64,000 nt of DNA from Lactuca virosa (GCA_928212115.1 CAKMRJ010005523.1:241078950-241142949), one strand, 5' to 3'. Positions 44,067 to 54,849 are shown, counted from the first letter of the stretch. The notes: generated by a model from the letters alone, not told the origin. A program made the numbers and translations.

Positions 44067-44596
44067 TGATGACACGCCCCTTAGAGCGGGCCCGAAACAG
44101 GCGAGCCTCGACAAAGCGCCTCCGACGGGGAGCCGACTCAGCGACCCCGGACTCCCGCGAGGCGGCCGCACAGAAGGCTCGCCCTTGCCAGAATATTGTC
44201 TTTTAGCCACATCCCAGGGACAACGGCTCCAGACGACAAAGTGTCCAGACAGAGCACAATCGCCTGGACCAATCACCGGGCTGAGCACGAATGTGGAGCA
44301 GGGCTCCCCAATAAGAGCGACAGATCCTGTCGGGACTGCAGTACCGGTCCCTATTACGGACCGAGGAAGATCTCCACTATAAAAGGACCTCACCTTGGTC
44401 CTGGTAAGGCAAGTCATTCCACTCCTCAATCTCTCACTCTCACGATAACCCTCAGCATACTAACTTGACCGTCAGAGCGTCTTTCCGGGACCCCCTCCCG
44501 GAAAACGGATGACGGGTTTCTTTCTTGTGTGACCTCTCAGACATAAAGAACTTCGAATCTCTCTCACATCAAGTGGTTCGGAGCCAGGTCGCATCA
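44067..44596 (+). repeat. 5' LTR of the Tat-type element
   Basis: 530 bp; tataaaagg box at about 44378. Near-identical to 49887-50413 with scattered transitions. Confidence 0.95.
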
Positions 44597-44610
44597 TTTG
44601 GCGCCATCTG
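44597..44610 (+). other. Primer-binding site of the Tat-type element
   Basis: TTTGGCGCCATCTG right after the LTR; the TGGCGCC core is typical of non-chromovirus plant gypsy elements. Confidence 0.75.
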
Positions 44611-44668
44611 TTTGTGTGACAACAGATACGCAAACCCTTCACCCTTTGTCCCCTTGTGCAACCAACCA

Positions 44669-46636
44669 TGGCGAAAAATGCAACCGGAGAACCATCGGAG
44701 CCGCCACACTGTCCGATACATCCAATGGGACCGCTGGAGGCAGCTAACACCCCGGTCGTCTCCCTTCCCGGAGAACAACCGCCATTCCTCGAAGCACCAT
44801 CGTCTTTAGGGGACCCGTCGCCAAACCTTGAAACCATACCAACTCACGGTGGCCCACCGCCACAAATTGCAACGGCTACGCCACGAGACCCACCCTTAAC
44901 TCCTCTCACCACCATCACACATGCTACCTTACCCCAAAACCAGCCGATATTTACCACGCCATTTCCATTCTTCAACACTGTTACCCCTCATGGCACCCAA
45001 ATAACACCCGTCACACCCTCCATAAATAACCTATACGCACACGGGACCATGTTTAATGCGAGCGCTGCAACACAACCACGAAACCACCAGTTACTAACAT
45101 CAGCCGCCACACCAACGATGCCATCTTCTTTTTACCAACAAACACCTATAGCCCAATAGCCAATAACCATGGCCCAACAGCAAACACCTATAGCCCAACA
45201 GCCAATAACCATGGCCTAACAGCAAACGCCTATACTCCAGCAACCAATACCCATGGCCCAACAACAGACGCCCTTAATCCAGCAACAAATCCCTTTGACA
45301 TATAATCTCCCAAACCTGAACCAGCCACTTAACCAGTATGGCTTACCGATACCAAATCTGAGTGCTTACAACAACATGCTCGCACAGCCTTTCCTGGCAA
45401 TGCAACAACCAGGATACCATTTCAACCAGCAAATCCCAACCCAATATTGCTCGTCACGAAGTGTTCTGTCGTCGTTCGTCAAAGAACTCTTGGAGTATGA
45501 AATCCCCAACACCGCTAAACTACCCCATCTTAGGACGTACGACGGAACTACCAACCCAAATAGCCATATCGACACGTACGAGTGGACCATGACGTCTCTC
45601 AAGTTGGATGAGATATTCTGGTGTACATACTTCCCTACTACCTTGGACGGTAACGCAGGAACATAGTTCAAAACGCTACGACCGGGCAGCATTAACAACT
45701 TCACCCAGTTGAAATACCTGTTCCTAACGAACTTCATGCAACTCCGGAAATACAAAGGCGATTGCCACTCAATCATTGGGTGTAAACAAAGGGAAGGAGA
45801 GTCAGTCAAGGACTACTTCGCTAGATTCACCAAGGCTACGTTAGATGTCCCAGGTCACGACGAAGGGCTAATTGCAGGCGTATTTACCTGGGGACTGTTG
45901 TCGGGATCGTTATCCCAAAAACTCATGGGTAAACAACCCAAAACAAGGGCCAAATTAAAAGAATGAGTGGAGCGCTACCTACACCAGGAGGAGGGTGAAG
46001 CGTCAAAGCAGGCGTACCTCAATGTCATGAAAACCTCTGCGGGTAGGCATAACAACTACCCCATAATCCCCCTCGACCCCCGGGGAGGAAACAGGTTCAT
46101 AAGTCGAGACAGGCGACCGCCAAGCCGTTTTCGACCGTTCTCTAGGGACGATAGGCGGGGTAGAAGGACCGAAGTATACACGGTCCATGAGAAGCCAGCA
46201 GAAAAAGGCACTAAAACGCGGTACTGCGAGTACCACAAGAGTCGAACACACGACACTTTCAATTGTGCAGTGCTAAAAAGGGAAATCGAAGAAAAGCAGT
46301 TGAAAGGAAATGTGATAGAAATCGTCAAAAGTCTACGAGCCAAGTTCGACGCAGACAACCCAAAAGACGCTCCCAAGAAAATGGAACAAAAACTGGAGAT
46401 TCTAATAATTCACCACAAAAGGGGGAGGGCGGAGCGTACGGAGGACACACGAGACATCACAGAGGCAATGCAGGGGATGACATTCTCCATACGCGACCCA
46501 CGCCCAACCGGGTGGAACAGGAACGACCCCCTGGTCATTCAGGGGTCAATCAAGAATGCAGTCATCCACCGGGTATACATTGACACCGGAAGCTCAGCAG
46601 ACATCATCTATGAGCACTGCTTCATACTATTGCCAA
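44669..46636 (+). pseudogene. gag: gag and protease of the Tat-type element (in-frame stops)
   Basis: A single reading frame runs from the ATG at 44669 (MAKNATGEPSEPP) through a Pro/Thr-rich part, a Gln-rich tandem repeat (about 45145-45300), the capsid domain (KYLFLTNFMQLRKYKGD, VKDYFARF, 45700-45965), a basic region (RDRRPPSRFRPF), a CEYHKSRTHDTFNC motif and a protease active site VYIDTGSSADIIY (about 46575-46615). Stops at 45157, 45217, 45664 and 45964 interrupt it without changing frame, so the damage is by point mutation. Confidence 0.88.
45145..45300 (+). repeat. Gln/Pro-rich tandem repeat in gag
   Basis: Unit of about 27 bp coding for a MAQQQTPIAQQPI-like phrase, four to five copies. 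Confidence 0.8.
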
Positions 46637-46877
46637 GCGCGTGGAAAGATACTACAATCAGCGAGTAAAAAACAAGGTGTTCCGAGTAGGAGACTATGTT
46701 TTACGAAAAAACGAAGCCAGCCATGCCCAACCCCGGGGGAAGTTAAGTCAAACCTGGGAAGGACCATACAAGGTAATTAAGGCGCACCGCAACGACTCCT
46801 ACTCCATTGAAACTCCGGAGGGGAGGCAGATACCCAGAACATGGAACGCAAGGAACTTAAGGAAGTTCCACGTCTAG
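46637..46877 (+). pseudogene. Integrase C-terminal fragment fused after protease
   Basis: VERYYNQRVKNKVFRVGDYV, then WEGPYKVIKAH and PRTWNARNLRKFHV, ending at 46877. This is the C-terminal tail of gypsy integrase. Everything between protease and this point (RT, RNase H, integrase core) is missing, an internal deletion of several kb relative to an autonomous element. Confidence 0.88.
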
Positions 46878-47399
46878 GCAATGATAGAACCCTATATAGA
46901 AGGGAAGTCGAAGGCACACAGTCTTCAAGAAAAATCGTGAACCCCTGAACAGCATGGAAATGGGGAAAACATCCCAGGGCCGGACTGATCACCTGGACCA
47001 ATAGATGGACTCTCAGAGAAGTCCAATATGAAATTATTGTACGAAGCAACCATGTACCATAAATACATAAATAAAAGAACATGCATTGTCTTTAGTATGT
47101 AATGCAGTGAGCACATCTAACACACATAGCACAGAGGATACTCAGCGAATCCAAGATATAGCACACACAAACATAAAACATATAATATAGAAGAAGGCCT
47201 AACAAGTGGCCAGCTTACATAGAGGGTTCGATAAAATTGATAAAAAGCATAACAGATAGACCATTGTCTGTTTACACACAACAGCCTTAGAGGCCACAAA
47301 CTACGAACATCAAAACAAAGGCCTCAGAGGCCATAAAATAACCAAAAGACAACAACACAAAGGTTCAACAAGATTCTTTCACACCCCAGAAGGGTAGCT
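46878..47399. other. Non-coding stretch of the Tat-type element
   Basis: Nothing recognised between the integrase tail and the end of the antisense ORF. Confidence 0.6.
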
Positions 47400-49625
47400 C
47401 TAGACAGTTTCATCAACACCACCGCCATCCCCATCAACACCACCATCACCAACAGCACCAACGCCATCCCCATCAGCACCACCGCCATCCCCATCACCAT
47501 CGCCACCGCTACTCCCACCAACACCATCCCCGCCACCGCCAACAGTACATGCACCCAACTCACCCAGACCTTCCTCGCTATCATCAAAAGTACACAACGC
47601 TCTCACCCCATCAACGTCCAAATTACCTAATCCAAGCAAACCAGTGAAATCCATAGTTCCAAAAGCCAGTAAAGCATCATCCAACGCTGAAGAATGACTG
47701 GACCGCGAGTCGCTAGCTGAAGGGTCGTATGTCCCGGCATCAACCTGGGTTTCAAATTCGCCCAACCCGACTCTTCGCAAGCGACAAAAGCAGCATGGCG
47801 AATGCGTAATACCACCAGTGAACTCAGGGTGCTCAAGAAGTTTGTCCATCACGCGTACAAGGCCCACCTGGAGGAGCCAACTACGATCTGCCTTCAACGC
47901 CTCTACCTCCCGCTCACGGTCAACAACATCTTGCTCCAAGCTCTCCTTTTGAATCATCAAACCTTCATTTGTCTGGGTCAAATACGCCACTTGACTCTCC
48001 AAAACACCACGAACATCCTCCAACACTGACTTCCCTGAAACCAAAGACATGTTCTCGACCAGGGAAGAATGCACCAGTTCCAAGTCGTCGAACCATTGCA
48101 CACAACGGGACTCGGCAGCTAAATATGTCATAGCCGGCGCAGCGGCGTATGCAAGGTTGTGGGCCAAGACGGCATTGCTCATAGAGTCCATGTCGTCCAA
48201 GGTGGCTGGAGGGAGAGCATGGCGGGTAAAATCTAAAGCGGCAGAGCGCACAGACAACCGAGAATCGGGTCGCAAACTCCACCCCGGGATGAACACAGGA
48301 ATAGCAGGAGCGGAACCCTGAAACAACTACTCCGGGCTACCCCTTGGAGACGGAGGATTAACACCAACACTCACTGGAATCGGAACAAGGGGCTGATGAG
48401 ACGCCATCTCAATACCCTCAGATTGTTGAACATCATCATTGGGTATCACTAACACATCTGCTGGATCGGAGGAAGGAGAAGATAACAAGCGCATAAGACC
48501 GCGACGTTGCATCACCCGCCGACCAATGGGCCCTGAACTACCCTCGGGTGCTGGTCCACTCATCGCCTGCACCACCTTCCTTTTTCCGGCAAACCGGCGG
48601 GCGCTGGTCACTATCCCAACCTTACTATCTACCGCATCATCAGCAGCCGACCGAGTAGGACCAGGAGATGCAGTCGCATGAGTAACAACAGTGTGTGGAC
48701 CAGGGCGTCCCTCCGATGCGGTCGAACTACCTACGAGTTGAGGAGATACCGGGATAATAGCAGACAAACGGCGAGGAGGAGGCAAATTCTCATATAGAGA
48801 CACTGCACTGTGCAACAGCTTCCCCTGGTAGCGACCCCGTAGGACAGAATCCATAGAAACAGAGCATTCGACACTTGTCAAGCAAAACATATAAGAAAAA
48901 AAAGAGAGAAAGAGAGGGGGAGGGGGAGAGAAGGAGAAAGAAAGAAGGAAAGCGAGAACAACTCACCTTTTGAAATGGTGTAAAACACAGGCATCTCCCC
49001 CGGGACCGCCAGTTAGGGCTCATCCCGACACCAGCAAGGATCACCTCTAACATCACGTCAACATCCACCTGAAGAGAGTGCAGGAGATCTGCAGTCGCCT
49101 GGTTATGAGGAAACAGCTTGGGAATAGTATCCGAAGGCATTGTCGCCCGGGGATGCTCACCGTCGAGCAACTCCCGATTAACCCACAACCACCGGTCTTG
49201 CCAATTCTTGGGAGGCTTGCTGTCAATAACAAGATTATGCCCCCCTCGACGGGCGGAGAAAGTATACTTGTCATTGGTAGCAGCAAACCGGAAGAAGTAC
49301 TTGAAGACGAAATAATCGGGCATGATTCCATTAGCACGGCATATCATTTCGAAAGCTACCACCTTGTGAACAGCGCCAGGAGTTAGCATCTACACTACAC
49401 CGACAACGGCGGAGTATCTCCTCCTGAAAGTCGGTCAATGGAATACGAAGACCAGCGTCAAAAGTCTTCAGGTAAATACCCACCTTTCCAGGAGGATGTC
49501 GGGTAATCAAAGAGCCGGGGGACAGGAAATTCCACCCCGTCAGTCGGGGTAAGATCATACGCCTCTTGAAGCTTGACGAACTCAGAAGAACTAGGGGTTG
49601 AACCTTGAACGACAGCCTCGGCGGA
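47400..49625 (-). pseudogene. Antisense additional ORF of the Tat-type element
   Basis: Read on the minus strand. The N-terminal part (49609-49400) has SSSEFVKLQEAYDLTPTDGV and TFDAGLRIPLTDF. After a frame change near 49396 comes MLTPGAVHKVVAFEMICRAN and the FFRFAATNDKYTFSARRG and PKNWQDRWLWV blocks, resembling the 'putative gypsy type transposon' family of plant retroelements. A candidate intron runs from GTGAGT (48966) to an AG near 48874. The second half has a basic nuclear-signal-like RRFAGKRK, an in-frame stop at 48327-48329, a coiled coil (about 47900-48050) and a Gly/Asp-rich tail. Function is unknown. Confidence 0.78.
47401..47545 (-). repeat. Gly/Asp-coding trinucleotide-like repeat
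   Basis: GGTGGC/GATGGG-type units code for an (acidic Gly/Asp)n tail at the end of the antisense ORF. Confidence 0.85.
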
Positions 49626-49886
49626 AAGAAAAAAGAGAAAAAGAGAAGAGGCTGAGAAGACAGAAGGGGAAATGAAAGGGGGAAAATGGTGGAGGAGTAA
49701 TAAAAGGAAAAAAGGCGGGGTCTGCGAAAATCTCTGACACATGACGTAACCGTCGCGCACACGTCGAAACGTCACATCGCCGGAAATGAAGCGACAACCA
49801 AGTGAGACAACGAAACGTGTACCAATAGTTAAGTCCATAACATCATAGCTAGGTAGCATACTCTATGACTACTGGACTGGGGGACT

Positions 49887-50413
49887 TGATGACACGCCCC
49901 TTAGAGCGGGCCCGAAACAGGCGAGCCTCGACAAAGCGCCTCCGACGGGGATCCGACTCAGCGACCCCGAACTCCCGCTAGGCGGCCACACAGAAGGCTC
50001 GCCCTCGCCAGAATATTGTCTTTTAGCCACAGCCTGGAGACAACGGCTCCAGGCGACAAAGCGTCCAGACAGAGCACAATCGCCTGGACCAATCACCGGG
50101 CTGAGCACGAATGTGGAGCAGGGCTCCCCAATAAGAGCGACGGATCCTGTCCGGACTGCAGTACCGATCCCTAGTACGGACCGAGGAAGATCTCCACTAT
50201 AAAAGGACCTCACCTTGGTCTCGGTAAGGCAAGTCATTCCACTCCTCAATCTCCCACTCTCACGATAACCCTCAGCATACTAACTTGACCGTCGGAGCGT
50301 CTTTCCGGGGCCCCTTCCCGGAAAACGGCTGACGGGTTTCTTTCTTGTGTGACCTCTCAGGCATAAAGAACGTCGAATCTCTCTCACAGGTGATTCGGAG
50401 CCAGGTCGCATCA
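49887..50413 (+). repeat. 3' LTR of the Tat-type element
   Basis: 527 bp, preceded by a gactgggggact polypurine-like tract. Confidence 0.95.
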
Positions 50414-50907
50414 CCTTCCATGCATGGCCTTTTGGAGCTTAAAAGGCCAAAATGACATCCTAAAGCTTGCATGGGGCTTCAATGGCCATAAATTTTGCAC
50501 ATTTATTCCATGAAAGCCCTTCTAGTCCCTAGATCTGAAAGGATATTCACTTGGGACGTCCAAGTCCCAAAAGCTAACATTCTTGGACCAAAATATGGAG
50601 AAAATGTCCTAAACTAGATCTAAGCATATAATAAACAAGATAGGAGCTTTATACCTTTGATGAACCAGAAGTGAAGCTAGACTTCTGGATCTACTCTTCT
50701 CCAACACTTCCTTGCTCCTTCTTCAAGTATCTTCTTCTTCACAACCACAAGAATGCACCAAGAATGGCTCAAAACTCTCAAAAGTATATTAGTGTGTCGT
50801 AGATAGGGTTTAGGGTGATGGAGGCTGTACATGAGCCGAACCTTTGGAGGTTAAGGTGTTTAAATAGGGTGCAAAACCCTGAAAATTAGGGTTTCATTCT
50901 GCCAGAC

Positions 50908-51011
50908 CTACTCGTCGAGTTGAGGCTCTCAACTTGTCGAGTAGACTTCACAACCCGCATCCCAAATCCATCTCTACTCGATGAGTTTGGGGCCTCCAAC
51001 TCGTCGGGTTT
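50908..51011 (-). repeat. Paired ACTCGTCGAGT palindromes, promoter-side cluster
   Basis: Centres at about 50915/50936 and 50981/51004, upstream (in sense) of the TATTTAAACACC core at about 50873. Confidence 0.82.
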
Positions 51012-51754
51012 CTAAACAAAAATGAATAAATTATAACTTTAAATACATACCAGGAACCGGGTGTTACAGTAGGGGACGATTTTAGGGAGGGATAGAAGGG
51101 TTTCTAGAAGCCTCCTAATAGTTGAAAAGGATAAGGCTTTGAATAGATTAAATATGAATATTTAATTATACAAATGAAGGCTTATCCTGGAGATACACCA
51201 GCTATAAATAATACCCCTTGGCAACCAAATTTCGTCCATATGACTCTTGGTGGCTGAAATCCGAATTTCATAAATCACATCCTCTCCTATCCTGATTTCT
51301 AGTGTTCTAGCTTTGTTAGGTGTGAGCCATTAGATGCCTGCCTACTTTCTATGAGCTATTGAAGATCAAAGGAGCAACTATATACAATTCTAGTTAAGGT
51401 ATGTTTACTAATCGGATTTATAGTTTCATATAAGTAGATTTAAGTGGTTTGTCATAATATGTTGCTATAATGAGAAATTTCCATAGATCTTTACGTTGCA
51501 TGTGCCCACAAATAGTTTTGTGATTTCCATTGTGTTGTTTTATGTTTTATTGTAACCTAGAAACCCATCAGTATTTGGTGGTACAGATTCTGTACCTAGA
51601 CCGTCTAAACCTAGGAAAATCACTAGAGCTAGAAACGCTAAGCCTTTTGGATATTATTTTTCAACTTATGTGATGCCTTATTCTAGGCAATTATTTTTTA
51701 TGTGCTTCTTGAAGTCTGGATTGATAATGTTATTTTCTAGGTGTATGTCTTAGA

Positions 51755-51888
51755 GTTGTATACGATTAGGATTGCATAGCCTTAGAATGATTGATTTAGC
51801 CTTATTCTTGCTCCTTGTTTATTTGTGGGCTTAGGATAGAATCACTTATTCGACAGTCTATTTAATCATGTATTGTGTATAACTTGCA
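51755..51888 (+). promoter_or_regulatory. Foldback hairpin, copy H
   Basis: Sense loop CTCCTTGTTTATTTGTGGGC; arms gttgtatacgatta with taatcatgtattgtgtataac. Confidence 0.68.
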
Positions 51889-52013
51889 TGAATAAGGCAA
51901 CCAACAGTGTTGGTAGAGATTTCTAGCAATGTTGGTAGAGAATTTTAGCATATGAGGAGTTTTGTTGAGCATTCTGAAGTGACTTGTGAGTCCTAGAATG
52001 GTCCCTGGAACAA

Positions 52014-52083
52014 GTATAGATATGTGTGAAAGGTAGTATTGGGCCTGTACTACTGAAAGCATAGGATCCGTACTTAGGTCAAG
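52014..52083 (+). promoter_or_regulatory. Palindromic leader hairpin before gag (candidate dimerisation signal), copy 3
   Basis: Inner GTAGTATTGGGCCTGTACTAC at 52033-52053 without further palindrome breaks; outer arms AAGTATAGAT (about 52014) and ATCCGTACTT (about 52069). About 150 nt before the ATG at 52188. Confidence 0.68.
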
Positions 52084-52187
52084 GAAATGTTACAAGAATA
52101 CCATAAAGTTGTAGGTGGCTATGCATAATGTGGGTTTGCATTGTGCATTGTTTTGATGTGTTTCCATTATCTTTTAGATTCAGGATG

Positions 52188-52940
52188 GGAACTTTCCGTA
52201 TTAGTGATTTAGAGCTGAGTGAGGAGCTTGTTTGTGACATCATAGCTGTGGAGATTTCGAGGTTCATCATAGAGGATTTGCCTGGATTGATCAGCACTAT
52301 CAGGGAAGAGTTGATCACAGCAGTGAACGAGAACCTTAGGATTATGTGGGGCCTAGTTAGAGGATGGTTGGCCATAGGGTCGAGGAGTCACCTTCAAGGA
52401 GTTTGATGCTTGTGGAGCTCCTCGTTTCTTAGGGACTAGGGAGCCGATCATCAGTATGCATTGGATTGTAGATGTGGAGACTGCCTTTCGCGCCAACTTC
52501 TATCTGGTGGAGGCCAAGGTCAAGTTTGCAAACATGTATTCTACGTGACAGAGCTAGGGATTGGTGGTGCGAGGTTGTCCAGGGTGTCGAACCAGATTCG
52601 GTCGAGTCCATGATATGGGAAGATTTTTCACCAGATTCAAGAGGGAGTTTGTGCCGGTAATTGTGGTTTGGCAGTTGGCACGAGAGTTATTGGAACTTGA
52701 GCAGACTACAGAGTTAGTGACTGAGATCACCACCAAGTTCAGGAAGAGAGCATTGTTTTGCTCTCGGTATGCGGCGACAGGGGAGATAGAGATGACTTGC
52801 TACCATGATATGTTGAGGACGGAGATGCGGGAACACGTGAGTATCTAGATTCATAAGACTCTTTCCAGTTTAGTGGAGGTAACCATGGAGAGAGAGCTAG
52901 AGTTAGAGACCTATCAATGGAAGAGGAAGCAAGATCAGGT
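52188..52940 (+). pseudogene. gag: gypsy gag fragment
   Basis: From the ATG in 'caggatgggaac' the frame reads MGTFRISDLELSEELV. The capsid part follows in changed frames: EFDACGAPRFLGTREPIIS (about 52395), WIVDVETAFRANF, FKREFVPVIVVWQLARELL (about 52640) and ELVTEITTKFRKRALFC (about 52720). It breaks off where a copia LTR begins at 52971. Confidence 0.78.
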
Positions 52941-52970
52941 TCATATGTATGCAACATCATCCAATAAAAC

Positions 52971-53812
52971 TGATGGCTTTTATAGGTTATTAAATACATG
53001 TACATGCTTAAAATCAATTGACATTTAAAGGGCACATGCAACCTATAAGGATCTATATCATAACACTTTGAAGGTAACATAAAATGAACATAAATAACCC
53101 TACAAGAACGCTACTATAATCAAAATAAGCGGATCTAGGGTTACATACCTTTGAATAGTTGTAGTAAACAATTCCTTGAATCTCTTACTTTGTTGATCTT
53201 GGAAAGCTAGCACCAAACGTATAACGCCTCTATGGCTCACACCTAAACCCTAGAACTAGAAAACAAGAGAGGAGAGATGAGGATCAAGTAGAAAATCGGA
53301 TTTCTGTTGGGAATGATGCATTTCAGAAATCAAAGGGTTACAGCCCTTTATACATCTACTAGAAAACGCTAGAAACCCTAAATTTGAACATATAATAATA
53401 TATTTCAAATCTAGCAATTATCTAGTTTCCTAATATCAAATGGAGGCTTCCGGAAACCCTAAAAAAGGGCACCAAAACCTTCCATATGATGGAAGGTTCT
53501 AGATCCTCTCATTTGTTCAACTATTGAACAATTACAGCTCATCCCTTGCACCTTTAATTAATTCTAGTTAATCCCAAATTAACTCTGGATTAATTCTGAT
53601 TAATAACTAATTAATTCTTATTGATTTCATATTAATTTATTAATCATATAAATTAACAAATCAATTATTTAACTATTGATCTCATATTAATTTATTAATC
53701 ACATAATAAATTAACAAATCAACTATCTATTTCTAATTAATACCCCTCAAGGAGTTGGAATTTCGAAATGTGATTCAAACTTTAAAGAAACTAGACACAC
53801 TAAGATTTCCAG
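52971..53812 (-). repeat. Copia LTR, minus strand, probably solo
   Basis: Same family as 42297-51569 in opposite orientation; minus-strand end GCCATCA at 52971. Candidate target duplication aaaac at 52966-52970 and 53813-53817. The first bases on the minus strand are imperfect. Confidence 0.68.
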
Positions 53813-53817
53813 AAAAC

Positions 53818-54555
53818 TAAGTCTCATGATTTTTAGATGTTCTTATTGACTTGCACGAATTTTAGAAGTTGGAGGACAGATTTGGGAAAATTGATCATAA
53901 TAGCTTCTAAATCACTTTTGGTGTTCTATTAAGGAATTATTGGTTAAGCCTTAAGTTTGTCACTTTTAACATGATTGTTGGTTACTTATTAGGCTATAGA
54001 GATGTGAAATTCAATTTAACCTAAGGGTCTTAATGCTTGGCTTAATGAGCGTTCAAAATTAAGGATTTTCACATAAAATGTCACTTTCACACTTATTAGG
54101 TTCTTTCACACAATATGACAAACACCCTGTGTGCATGAAATCCTACAGTGATCATCACTCTCTAATAGACTCCAATCCAGCCCTAGAGCTTACTATTTTC
54201 AATTAAAACAATCCAACTATACGCATAAGTCCTCACAAAAGCACAAGCAAATGAACATGCAAGTTCGTAATTCATCAACAACAGGAAAACATAAGGGAAT
54301 TTTTCAAATAGAACGTCTTCTATGATGTGAAATCAAGTTTTAGACACTCGAGTAGTCGTTCATTATAAGCCTAATTTCATGAATTTCGTGATAAATCGAG
54401 TCAATTTAGGTTGAAAGAATGCATGTGTAAAGACTTAAAAAAATACTACCTGGAAGATCACATAGACCATCTTTGTAGAGATCAACTTCACTGTCGATTG
54501 GGACTTGCAGAAGAAATAGTTAACGATATGCTCTGTCGATGGTGATGGTGGTTCA
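53818..54555. other. Unassigned DNA
   Basis: No ORF or recognisable repeat; moderately AT-rich. Confidence 0.5.
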
Positions 54556-54564
54556 AATTACCCA

Positions 54565-54735
54565 TAAAGATATGTAAAGAGAGAAAGATATGTAGAGAGA
54601 GATACATAGAGAGAGAAAGATATGTAGAGAGAGAAATAGAAGAGAGATACGTAGAGAGAGAAAGATATGTAGAGAGAGATACGTAGAGAGAGAAAGATGA
54701 GGGAGATACATAGACAGAGAAAGAGGAGAGAGAAT
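54565..54735. repeat. GAGA-rich tandem repeat
   Basis: Imperfect units agagagaaagatatgtagag / agagatacgtag. Confidence 0.93.
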
Positions 54736-54792
54736 GTCTATAAAAATAAAAATAAAGTTCTAATTATGTTTTAATAAAAATGTTGTCGATTA

Positions 54793-54796
<4 letters not shown>

Positions 54797-54849
<53 letters not shown>
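54797..54849. repeat. (AT)n microsatellite
   Basis: About 26 AT units. Confidence 0.97.

Larger units (their letters stand above)
44067..50413 (+). mobile_element. Tat-type Ty3/gypsy derivative lacking RT, RNase H and most integrase
   Basis: LTRs 44067-44596 and 49887-50413 (TGATGACACG...GGTCGCATCA), target duplication ccttc on both sides. PBS-like TTTGGCGCCATCTG follows the 5' LTR. Inside are gag-protease in one plus frame, an integrase C-terminus joined directly to protease, and an antisense ORF before the 3' LTR. Antisense extra ORFs are known from Tat-lineage elements. GC content is visibly higher than in the surroundings. Confidence 0.92.
42626..51068 (-). repeat. Solo Ty3/gypsy LTR, minus strand, split by the Tat element
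   Basis: Target duplication gtagg at 42621-42625 and 51069-51073. On the minus strand it starts TGTAACACCC (51068) and ends GATGTTACA (42626). No internal domains remain, so it is a solo LTR left by recombination. It contains paired ACTCGTCGAGT palindromes (50908-51011 and 43578-43780), a donor-like block (43350-43403), an acceptor-like block (42858-42910), and four CTACCCCTTCGGTC-type repeats at 42960-43225. Confidence 0.9.
42297..51569 (+). repeat. Copia LTR split by nested insertions (outer parts 42297-42625 and 51069-51569)
   Basis: The two outer parts join across the gtagg target duplication and match, in inverted orientation, the LTR at 52971-53812 (shared runs around gaattaattaaaggt, tctagatcct, taggtgtgagccat and the end CATCA). 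A tataaata box is at about 51207. Confidence 0.75.
51570..52379 (+). mobile_element. Leader fragment of a Ty3/gypsy element
   Basis: Non-coding. Holds foldback copy H and the third palindromic hairpin before gag, in the same order as in the other elements. Confidence 0.65.

Noticed and set aside
43986..44429. ORFs across the Tat-type LTR (both strands; also 49869-50249)
   Set aside because: They lie inside LTRs, overlap on both strands and show no domain.
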